A stretch of DNA of 64,000 nt from Dimorphilus gyrociliatus (lineage: Eukaryota > Annelida > Polychaeta > Dinophilidae), in assembly GCA_904063045.1 (NCBI GenBank), contig CAJFCJ010000010.1:186001-250000 (forward strand). Reading direction: 5' to 3'. Below the pieces are notes generated by a model. The model saw nothing but the letters and a program-made list of their open reading frames with translations, did not search any database and was not told the DNA's origin. Position numbers and translations under genes: made by a program. Shown in pieces: positions 54,424 to 64,000 of the stretch; positions within the stretch are counted from its first letter, which is position 1; each line of letters begins with the position of its first letter.

Positions 54424-56098
54424 CTACAAATAAGTAGTTTCAATAAAAAAGAGAATTTTTAATACTATCATTATAATTAAATTAAGAAAATTCGATAATG
54501 TAATAAAGTATGAAATGACTTAGAATATGGAGAAAATATAAAACAAATAATTTATTGACTAAGGAAGTTTTTATAAAAGAGAAAGAGAGAGAGAGAGAGA
54601 GATTGATATATAAAGATAGAAGGAATAGAAAATAAGAAAGAAAATAGAGTAAGATATGACTAATATAATATTTTAATAAGAAAGGGCTATTTAATTGCAT
54701 ATTAGGGAAATAGAGATGATTATTCACGCATTTTTATATTTTAAATTGATTAAATACAGTTGGTTCCTGGTTTATTTCTCCAATTGCTTCGGGAATCGTT
54801 TCAACATCGTTATTCTATTTTTGTAAATATTTCATTCTGAGAAAGAAGGATCCATTGGAACCTGGTTTACTATTTTTACCAATGTTTTATGGAATAACAA
54901 TTATAATTAACTTGTTTTCCGTTTTTTATCACGGACCTAAAAGTAAGAGTTTTCTCTTTATTTTCCTTCGATTGTTAATCAGTGTTATACTAACGATTGT
55001 ACAATATTATCTAGTTCTCCGTTTTGATAAGATACCTTTATGGGGAGTATTTATTATAAGCTTTGGATCTGGTTTAATAACAGCTGTACTAGTGAGACTC
55101 GTCATTGTTCCTTGGCAGAGGAAAAAAATTTTAAGTAAGTTTCTCGTTAAATCAATTAAGAGCATTAGTAAAGGGCTGTCCAACTTTTTTAATGGTTGCA
55201 TTGATTGTTTACAGGACATTGCAAAGATTTTAAAGGGGAGAACAATGATAATTTGGTACAGGTTGAATTCGGAAATACTGCAGAGAGTTCTTCAAATGGA
55301 TGTTCGCACAAAAATTTCACTCAGGCTTCGGCCATTGAACTAAAAGAAAAATGCGTGAATCTTTCTCCACCTGATGTTAAAAAAGCAATCGAGTCTAAAG
55401 AAAATGTATCAGATTTAAAGGAAATTATTGATAACTCGGAAACTAGTCTAACAAATGAAAAAGAACTAGTCGACAAATCTAATGAAATACAGATTAATGG
55501 TGAAGCTAAATCGATTCCTAAACCCCCTCTTGCCCTTGAGATTCCTACGGAAAATCAACGCTCAGTCGTAAAAGATAGACCAGAAACTGCTAGATTGTTT
55601 TCTTTTTTACAAATTCTTACGGCGATTTTTGGATCATTTGCGCACGGTGGAAATGACGTTAGCAACGCAATTGGGCCATTAGTCTCTCTCTGGCTTGTCG
55701 GAACCCAAGGAAAGGTTTTCGAAAAAGCGCCAACTCCAATATGGATTCTCTTCTACGGTGGTTTTGGCATATCAATTGGCTTATGGGTATGGGGAAGACG
55801 AGTAATAAAAACGTTGGGCCAGGATTTGACAAAAATTACACCTTCCAGTGGCTTTTGTATAGAAATAGGTTCGGCCTTAACCGTTTTGGTCGCCTCGAAT
55901 ATAGGCATACCCATAAGTACAACCCATTGCAAAGTAGGTAGCGTTGTTTGCGTTGGTCGATTTAGATCAAGGCAAAATGTCGATTGGAGCATATTTCGAA
56001 ATATAGTATTCGCTTGGTTAGTTACATTACCAATTGCTGGTGGAATTTCTGCTGCTATGATGGCAGCATTAAAACTAACGTTAAAAACTGATTTCTGA
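53296..56098 (+). CDS. SLC20A: Sodium-dependent phosphate transporter, PiT/SLC20 family
   Basis: Six exons (53296-53488, 53565-53666, 53783-53923, 54760-54942, 55015-55134, 55215-56098) give about 540 residues. Both inverted PiT signatures are intact: [16 protein letters not shown] near residue 27, with the essential Asp, and [12 protein letters not shown] near residue 385. Other conserved segments are [28 protein letters not shown]-type text at the exon 4 start, and [18 protein letters not shown]. The central cytosolic loop (about residues 245-375) is long, hydrophilic and low in conservation, as in the family, but shorter than in vertebrate PiT1/2. The protein imports inorganic phosphate with sodium across the plasma membrane. 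The frame reads through the 54943-55014 intron without a stop, but splicing at CCTAAAA|GTAAGA and TATCTAG restores the usual PKxLxxDKIPLWG spacing. The long intron 3 carries CT and GA repeats. Vertebrate paralog (A1 or A2) cannot be assigned. Confidence 0.94.
54386..54420. repeat. (CT)n microsatellite in transporter intron 3
   Basis: An uninterrupted CT run about 35 bases long. A GA run of about 18 bases lies nearby at 54585-54602 in the same intron, so the two could pair in the transcript. Confidence 0.9.
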
Positions 56099-56788
56099 AA
56101 CTGCTTCTGTTTTAATCTTGTGTTAAAAAAAAGGGAAAAAAGGTTATTTTGAAGATTTAAAAAAGTATGCATCAAACATTGTTTCATGAACATTCCGTAC
56201 TTGTAGTAGACTTGAAATACTGCAACTGTACATTGTATAAATATAAATATTGAAACTATATGCAATATATACTGTTTATATACATCTGTACAGTAATTAT
56301 ACAGTAAACATACTGTAAATATATATATATATATTTATAAAAGGAGCAAATATCAAAATTTATGAATCTATTTAAAAGCAAAAAGAATGAAAGATCTAAT
56401 ATTTTATCACAAATGCAAACGAATAAATGACTTGAAATTCGAACTCTACAGAATGAACATTTCAAATGATTCACTAAATAAGACTACTTGTCAATAAACA
56501 AATAGAAGTTGAATATGATAACGTATATGAATGGATAGAATAATATAAATATATTGTTTTTCTATATTGTTCACTTTTCCCAATAGTAAGTAACTTTTAT
56601 TTAGTGCAATTCTTTTCTATTTATAAATCAGACATACTTTTAGGCCCAACTAATCAAAAACAAGCAGATATTTTATATCTTTCACAGATTATAACGTTCT
56701 AAAAACAAAAAGTTTATTAGCTTCTTCTTTATTGTTAATAATCGTTCTTGTCAAAAAAAGAGATAGTATTGACATAGTATTGAAAAGT
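56099..56788. other. Spacer between transporter and tRNA
   Basis: AT-rich 3' flank. A cluster of TACTGTA/TACAGTA motifs occupies 56268-56320. No gene is seen. Confidence 0.5.
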
Positions 56789-56799
56789 AAAAAAAAAAA
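56789..56799 (-). terminator. RNA polymerase III terminator of tRNA-Ala
   Basis: Eleven A residues on the + strand are a T run on the transcribed minus strand, starting two bases after the tRNA 3' end. Confidence 0.85.
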
Positions 56800-56800
56800 C

Positions 56801-56872
56801 TGGAGAATCCGGGGATCGATCCCGGGACCTCTCGCATGCTAAGCGAGCGCTCTACCGCTGAGCTAATTCCCC
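56801..56872 (-). tRNA. tRNA-Ala (anticodon AGC)
   Basis: 72 bases that fold as a complete cloverleaf without an intron. The minus-strand transcript begins GGGGAATTAGCTCAGCGG, contains the anticodon loop CTTAGCATG, and ends in the discriminator A. The acceptor stem pairs GGGGAAT with ATTCTCC (one G-T pair). The A box (TAGCTCAGCGG) and B box (GGGATCGATCC) are intact. The sequence is very close to other animal tRNA-Ala(AGC) genes. CCA is not encoded beyond the shared final bases. Confidence 0.97.
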
Positions 56873-57400
56873 ATAGTTAGAATAAGGCTGCTTTTGCGTT
56901 ACTACTTACTTTAGGACTATATAAATGTTATCAATTTAAGCGGAAAGTGACAACACTAGTGATGAAATTTTTGGCATTTATTTATTTATATCTCAAACGG
57001 TTAAACTAGGTCTCAAGAAGATAGTTTAGTAATAAGATTATAAACTGTAGATATTGGACACCGTGACCTTCAAATCTTAAAAGACATCACCATTATTCGA
57101 CTGGCACGAGATATAAAAAGGGGTAAAAATGTTTAATTGGCGAGACCATGTTATCCTTTTCTAATTACTATTCTGATAGGAGAAGAAGGCAATTTCTTTC
57201 CAGCAAGAGGAAGTTGTCACTCAAAAATGGTATTTAATTAGAGATCGATGTCTTAATAGAACTGAAAAAATGTTGTTAATATAAATTACTTAAAACTATG
57301 AAAATTAGTTTTATTCGAATCTTTAGTGAAACACGTATCCCAAATATTTACAACTAAGGGCAAATAATTACCTCACTTCCATTACAGTAGTGGTTTTTTT

Positions 57401-57435
<35 letters not shown>

Positions 57436-57962
57436 TAGTATATAACACACATTCACTCCTAACTCATGCTCTCATTCCAGCTAAAAGACTTTTCCCTTGC
57501 AGGTGCTTATTTTATAAAAAGTTGCCTTAATCGTTTCTTTCGTTTACCTACTTATAATAAATTATTACAAGTTCTCTTTTAGCCTATTTTTCTCTTTTCT
57601 CTATCAAACAACATTTAACCAATAAAAAACTCACTGTTTTACTTCGTGAAAATTTGCGCAATAAAAATATCAAGATTTCATCTCTAATTAGAATTTTAAA
57701 GATTATCCAGGAGATTTTAGCCTATATACCAAACTAACCAAAGTACATCATAAATAATATATGGTTGTTGTGTAACACTTCATCCTTGTATAGGCACTTG
57801 ATAGTTTATACATTTTTATTATAGATTGCATTGCAATTCAAATTCTTAGATGATCCTTAACCATTTATTCAATTATTCGAAATTGATATTTTAATAAATA
57901 AAATAAACATTGTCAAATGAGGACGGATAATAGGAAAAATAGTGTTAAAGGTTATATTCCAG
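56873..57962. other. Spacer between tRNA and WDR35
   Basis: AT-rich DNA with a (TA)n tract at 57403-57433. No gene is seen. Confidence 0.55.
57403..57433. repeat. (TA)n microsatellite
   Basis: About 15 TA units in the WDR35 3' flank. Confidence 0.9.
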
Positions 57963-60900
57963 TTAAAAAGGAGCGTGACAAAGAGGACAGCAATGCCTAG
58001 AATTCATTTCCGCTGCGTACGCTTGGTGCTTACAAGTGTTGCACATCCAAAATTGATAATCCATTAACGGTCTTCCAGTTGCCATGCAAACTTGAAACTT
58101 CGAATCGCAGCTTGTACATTGAGTTGACCTATAGTGTCAATAGAGGTTAATCAGATAAGAACGTATCTATTGATGCATTTAGAATAACTAACCAGTCAGG
58201 AATTCGAGTTTCGCAGTGAGGACAGTTTACGTCAGTGTTACGCTGATTCTTAGGAGCATGTCTAAAAGGATAAATTTCAAGGTTAAATTTACATTTCTTT
58301 TTTACTATAACTCAGCCTATTGGTCAGCTATACATGTCTCTTTTAAGCAAAGGAACTATAGCACTTAAGGGAGGGTTGATTTTCATTCGATAAAAAGAGA
58401 AATTGGATGTCGTTTCTTTAACACTATTATATTACAATTTAAGGAAACTTAAGGGAAGCAGATAAAATAAGAGTATCCTTCCGTCGTTTACTCTTCTCTC
58501 TCTCTCCCCTTTAGTCCCGTCTTTTAAGGAATTCTATAATTATTTAGCTTTTTGAAACGGAAGATACTTTGTAAATATATCCAGAGCCAACTCTTCATAT
58601 AGTTCCTTATTCTCGAGTGATTCTAATTTAATAAACGCCTTTGAAGCAATTCCAAACGCTCGATTGTCGCAAGCCGTCAAAGCTGATAAATTGCAATTGA
58701 AAGAATTACGAAAATTTTAAAAGCTCCACCTTGTGTTTAAAAATGTTTACCGATTAAAGAATGACTATCCGACACATCCATAACGTCGTCATATTCACGG
58801 AGATGATAAGCCGTTTTCATTGCTGCGTCAACATAACCTTGATACAGCTGTTTCTGACTGAGAATGAAGAGATGGTACGCTTCCGCGCCTCTCCAAGCTT
58901 GATCGATCAATTTCGTATCATCAAAGGATGATGAATCTTCATTTAGCATGCCAGCTAATGATGACGAAGCCTTAAATTAAAAATAAATATAAATGGTTGA
59001 TGTCTACATAGCATTATTTAATATTAATTACTATTTACTACAATAAATAAATGTGATAAATAAGGTAAGTAGTTAAATATCTTATCTAAATAATAACCCA
59101 TAAATTGCTATTAATTCGTTTTGTAGTTCGACTTTTAAGTAACTAAATAAGTGTGTTTCGTTGTTTAATAAGTTATGGAATACGTAACAATTTGATGATT
59201 GTCAACAAACCTCTTGATTTTTCTTAGATTGAGATGTATGATATTTTGATCTGGCTGTCAGTTTCATTTGTTCATTATGTTGTTCAACCAATAGAGCTGC
59301 TAATACATATAACTTCTTAATTCTTAAGGGTTTTGATTTTTTCTTCGTTTCTTCTCCAGCCAACTAAATATTGAGAGAAAGTATTATTAACTTTTGATAA
59401 GAAGTAGCAATCAACGATTTCTCAAACCTTGTATAAAAGTTTGGCGGCATCTAGGAATCTATTAGCTTTACGGTACAATTCAATAGCGTTTATAATTTTG
59501 TTCTTTTCTAACAGATGACTGGCGTATTTTGTTAATAAACCATCTATTTCTTTCATATTAAACTTCTTTGCCAATTCGATTGCTTCGTTCCATTGATTGA
59601 GCTGAACGCAACAATCTATAGCCTGCTTTACTTTGTTACATTTTACGAAAGCCCGAACAGCCTCAACGCACATTCCTACAGATACTAATTTTTCTGCAAT
59701 ATCACTCAATAAATTATGATTTTCTGGCAATCCATCGGCTAATTTAGCTAGAGCCTCATAATCTTCAAGCATATAATAACATTTCGCTAATCTTTCTTGA
59801 TTATTGCCCAATACGTAATATCTTACAGCTTCGCTCCTGTCAAATAGTTTATAATTTTGGAAATTTCAAATATTTCAGGATATTGTAGTAGTAAAAACAA
59901 ACCATTTTTGTCTATCGGTAAAGAGATCACCTATAGCTATATATGCTTCCTCCATCTGTTGATCATCACCACCACCTTGTTTCAATAGGTCAACGACTTT
60001 GATCCAATCACCTAATTTCTTTCTCATTGCCACAACCATATCCCTTCTATCCAAGCTCAAATAATGTCGATCGGCTTCGTCATATCTATGGAAATAAGCT
60101 GCAACTTCTGCCTTTCTCATAGCTTCATTCTAAAAATTTGTTTATATTTTAATGCAACTTATTGGACTACCAATATGTATATAAATATATTAGGGTCACC
60201 TTGGAAATTCTCGCCGCTTTGCTGTATTTTTAAAATGGTACACTGTAGGCTTATATTCTTAATCATTAATAGAAAGTGAATTGATTAAGGTACTGTCACT
60301 AAAAACTTTCTCAACTTACAAGCCCCAAATTAAAAGTTATTGAGACTTAGTCGTGGCACGGTATGGATGACGGTATAAAGCAGAGAGTAATTATTCAATT
60401 TCTAGTATCACAACAAGTTATTACAATCAATTTTTATAAGCAATTGAAAGCTGTTTTCGGTAGGTACAGCACTTAGCGAAGGTTCAGTAAGAAAGTGGGT
60501 TAGAGAATTTTAAAGAAGGAAGAAGAAATATACTTGATGATGACAGGCCAGGACATTACAGGAAATGAAATTAATAGAATCAGGCCAAATAAAGAGGTGA
60601 TTTTTTTGCAAGACAATATCAGATCTCATACCAGCCTACAAACTAACCAATATCTTGCAACAACTGGATGGCTAATATTGCCTCATACAGCCTACAGATA
60701 GATCTTGATACATCAAACTATTATCTTTTCTGGAAATTAAAGGACCATCTTCGTGGACAAATATTTGAAAATGATGACGAATTGAAAACAGCAGTAAGGG
60801 CATTTTTTAGGTCCAAGCCACCTGAATACTTTGCCAAAGGAATTGATATGCTTCCTACCAGGTCGCAAACATGCATTGATAATAATGGGGAATTCGAAGC

Positions 60901-63900
60901 TAAATAGATATTCCTAAGACATTAATTATTATTTATAAATAAGCATATTATGTAATTTTTGCTTAGCTGATGGACACAAATGGCGAGAATTTTCAGGGTG
61001 ACCCTAATATAACTGTACTAAAAAACTATTAAAATAGTAAAATACCTGCAAATGACTTAATCTCTTTGTAAATTCTATACCAGAGTAGTCTTTACATCTA
61101 ACAAAAGATGATTCTGCTACTTTAAGATCAAGCTCTTCCAAAGCAGCCTCCGCTAATAATCGCCTAAAAAAGTATGAAAAGAAATTGAATATTTTCGTTA
61201 TAGAATGTTATACGGACCATAATCTAGGATGAGGATTATCCTCGATAAACGATTCAGCGTCCTTCAAACCATTTTTGCTTAATATTTCTCTTGCATCTCT
61301 TAGAGACTGAATATTAAACACAATTACATCTTTCACTCTATAAATGATATTAAAGTTAAACTGACTTTAACTTCTAAATCCAATAAATTTTCCTTAGAAG
61401 GAACTTCAGGGTCTTTCATAATTTCATCTAATAAAACTGATCTTATTTGTAAGTCGCTAAATTGACAGAGATAGCCACTTGATGATACTGGTTCCTTTAT
61501 TTAGAAATTATGTTTAGTAGGTCGATAGCGCAATAAACAAAAGAGTAAAATTACCTCAGGCTCAGTACCACGGTAGACGTACATTTTAGTTTTTTCCATC
61601 ATAGCAAATAATTCAGCATTGTCCTATAGAAATACAAATAAAAAAACTATGTAACCAAATGGTTTCTTCGTTCTTGATATCTACCTCAGCCCATTTCATA
61701 TCCCAAACATCTTTTCTTTCAAATTTCAAATGCTCTCCCACAACCTCATTCCCTCGAGTTGGGTCTGTCATTCTCGTTTCTAGGTCGTAAAAAGTTAGTA
61801 ATCCCGAAATATCTATAATAGCCAGTCTCCTATAATTTTTAAAAGTTTTACAATCATTTAAAGCAAATAATTGAATGTCATAACTTACGAGGAACTGCAA
61901 TTTAGACTAATTTGATATGGTTTGCATGTTGTTGAATGCTTATACTGAAGGGCATGCTGGGGCATTGAATATCGATTTAGCGTTCCTGATTCTCTTGCTA
62001 TTACTAGCACTTTTTCTGTAGCCGCAATTGCACAAATTGCATCATCGGTCGGCTGTAAAGATTTTACTGTTTTAGGAATATTAAACTATTTCATAAAATC
62101 CTATGAGCAATTAGCTTCCTTAGTGATAATTTGGGCGTGTTATTATAATATTTCTAATGCTATAAAATTGTAAGTTAAACACAAAAAAAAGCACTGTTGA
62201 TTAATTTACCCTTTTAGCATTCTAAAATAAAAGGTTATAAGGATAAATCAAATTAAAAATAATCTTCAAGAAAGCTACTTACTTTATAGGCCTTATTGAA
62301 ATCAACATCATCACCACCAGCTCCGGAAGGCACATCGTCCGCGTGGAAAAGTCTAAAATAATTTTCATAGATATTTTTTAATTAATAAGAAATTGTTTGA
62401 AATGAAAAGTACCTTTCCACCCCTGCTTTACGATTGGAAACTTGAACATCTAAAGTAATTACTTTCTTAGGATTCTTAAATTGCCATGTATAGAATGCTT
62501 CTCTACACGCAGCAATTATATGAGATTTTGTCATTGTTAAATAGATCGGTTGAAGGTCTAGGTATTTTGAATCCAAAGGTGTTCCAATTGCGTTGCAGAG
62601 TACCAATACGTACTAATTTAAAAAATCAATTTAATAAGAACAAAAAGAATATTTCGTAAATTAGAACAAAATAATGTGTTCATATTTATATATTCTGACA
62701 AAAATAAAGCATTGTTCGATTTTCAGTAGTGTCTTGAATTTGAGATAATTTATGCATTAAACTTGTTTAATTTTAAGATAACCTCTAAAAAATATTTTGG
62801 AAAAGTGATAAAAAAAAGAAAGGCAATTTCAATAACAGTATAACAAGAGTTTTAAACAGTGCCCCAGAGATAGTAGATTACAAAAATCACTTATATAAGC
62901 ACTCATTGCATACCCTGAATTCTGGTGTTACAAAATCCGGAAACTAAATATTTATCATGCCGCCAAGCAATTAGTGAAGTCATTTATATTGTTTTTTGAA
63001 TATTTTTTTGTAAATACTTTTTTCCTTATCACCATTAGTAAAAAAAACTATAAAACAACCATACCTGAGTATTTGAATCCTCAGCTCTAGTTGCCAAACA
63101 GCAATAATCTCCGCATGCAGTTATCTTTATGAGATTTTTTACGTATTTCAAATATCGCTAAAAAAACGAATTCCACAAGTATTAAGACTCATAATATTTA
63201 ATATATATATATATTTGAAAACAAACCTCATTGTTTTTACAATCCCAAAAAACGACACATTGTTCGTTCCTATCAGATCTCATGTAGGAATAAACAACGG
63301 TGTTTGTACAATAGGCCCACTAAAATGAAATGAATAAAAATGAGGTTGAAGTGATTTAATAATTTACTATTTACTTTGTAATCAGGTCTGATATTGGCAA
63401 AGTAAAGAAATGAATCAACAGCCAAAATTATTCTAAGACTCCCTCCTTCCCAGGAACAGCTGTAGATTTTTTTACCAGGGACCTTCAACGTTCTTAGATG
63501 CTATAAGCATACAAAGATTTAAAATGAAAATATGACATATTTGTATGTTTGTTATTTACCTCGCCAAAAGGAGTGTAAAATTGAACAACATTTATGGTTT
63601 TTTCCTCTCCTTGCTGTTGAAGACCGCAAATGGCCAAAGTGTCTCCAGAATGATTCCAGCTACATTGGCAGATTGTTATTCCAGAATCAACAAGAACTGG
63701 AGCTGTAATAATTCCACTTTTACTCAAAAATATGGTATATATACTAGTAATATAACATACCATCATCAACTTCATTTCTCATGATTTGGCAACGACCGTT
63801 CCTGAATGCTATAGCCAATGATGGACAATTTGTTTCTATATAACCATGATTTCCATTATACCAATCCATGCTAACTATATCGGATGAACCAGTATCTTGC

Positions 63901-64000
63901 AAACAATAGATATCAACTTGACTCTAATAAACAAAGAGAAAATAATTTGAATTTATTCTGTTATTATGAAGTCAATATGTATAAAACTTACTATTGGGTT
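57963..64000 (-). CDS. WDR35: WD repeat-containing protein 35 / IFT121, 5' end beyond window
   Basis: A multi-exon minus-strand gene; the N-terminal WD repeats continue past position 64000. From right to left the visible parts match WDR35: [27 protein letters not shown]-type text, [140 protein letters not shown] and [19 protein letters not shown]. The end is a zinc-binding module with four C-x2-C pairs ([29 protein letters not shown]). WDR35 is a core IFT-A subunit for retrograde ciliary transport and membrane protein entry into cilia. One intron (60130-61045) has been enlarged by a mariner insertion. The stop at 57963 follows directly after the last zinc pair. Confidence 0.95.
60193..61004 (+). 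mobile_element. Degraded, internally deleted mariner element
   Basis: Terminal inverted repeats of about 22 bases (GGGTCACCTTGGAAATTCTC at the left, complement of GAGAATTTTCAGGGTGACCC at the right) differ at two positions and are flanked by TA target duplications (60191-60192, 61005-61006). Inside are a transposase N-terminal fragment from about 60365 ([14 protein letters not shown]; later [12 protein letters not shown]) and a C-terminal fragment from about 60599 ([13 protein letters not shown] ... [16 protein letters not shown]). The part between, with the first catalytic Asp, is deleted, and stops and frameshifts are present. At 812 bases it is well below the about 1.3 kb of an intact mariner. 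It lies antisense to WDR35 within an intron and is a non-autonomous fossil. Confidence 0.92.

Noticed and set aside
60668-60907. 79-codon plus-strand frame considered as a separate gene
   Set aside because: It is the C-terminal part of the degraded mariner transposase, frameshifted relative to the upstream fragment.

Overview
This is animal nuclear DNA. Almost every gene is split by short introns (often 45-100 bases, nearly all GT-AG). The gene set includes cilium and meiosis genes (WDR35/IFT121, SPATA4, MND1), an immunoglobulin/EGF receptor-like protein and a class A GPCR. Base composition is strongly AT-rich, spacers are short and only one clear transposon remnant was seen. I read it as a small-genome invertebrate, probably a spiralian such as a miniaturised annelid. 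That placement is inference; the protein assignments do not depend on it.

Layout. 0.3-2.3 kb: 3' part of an Ig/EGF single-pass membrane protein (+). 3.6-5.0 kb: MITD1 (+). 5.4-9.2 kb: orphan class A GPCR (-). 10.2-11.2 kb: mitochondrial ribosomal protein MRPL30 (-). 11.5-17.3 kb: AQR spliceosomal helicase (-), head-to-head with POLE, the DNA polymerase epsilon catalytic subunit (+, 18.3-25.1 kb). 25.5-26.5 kb: TRABD (-), head-to-head with DPM2 (+, 27.0-27.5 kb), a three-exon 86-residue gene. 27.9-29.6 kb: GTF2H1 (+). 30.2-36.7 kb: WDR17 (-). 38.5-42.8 kb: ZCCHC10 (+) with a possible internal alternative first exon. 42.8-46.9 kb: gene-poor. 47.0-47.2 kb: small secreted cysteine-rich peptide with its own TATA box. 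48.9-50.5 kb: SPATA4 (-), sharing a 226-base divergent promoter with MND1 (+, 50.7-51.6 kb). 53.3-56.1 kb: SLC20-type sodium/phosphate cotransporter (+). 56.8 kb: tRNA-Ala(AGC) (-). 58.0 kb to the window end: WDR35/IFT121 (-), missing its 5' end and carrying a degraded mariner element in one intron.

Most genes are conserved single-copy housekeeping genes: replication, splicing, TFIIH, mitochondrial translation, glycosylation, ESCRT-linked cytokinesis. They form no pathway cluster, but several share divergent promoters, and SPATA4/MND1 pairs two genes of germ-line or ciliated-cell expression. MITD1 and MRPL30 lie in the same neighbourhood here and are also neighbours in the human genome.

I found no new multi-gene system. 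The observations most worth checking are the secreted cysteine-rich peptide, a POLE intron without a canonical donor, a one-codon first exon with a GC donor in MND1, an X-box-like site in the SPATA4/MND1 promoter, a possible second promoter inside ZCCHC10, and two dispersed short motifs (TATACAGTATA and ACTAGATGGCGT). Exon boundaries were placed by hand from splice signals, reading frame and remembered family alignments; no search was run.
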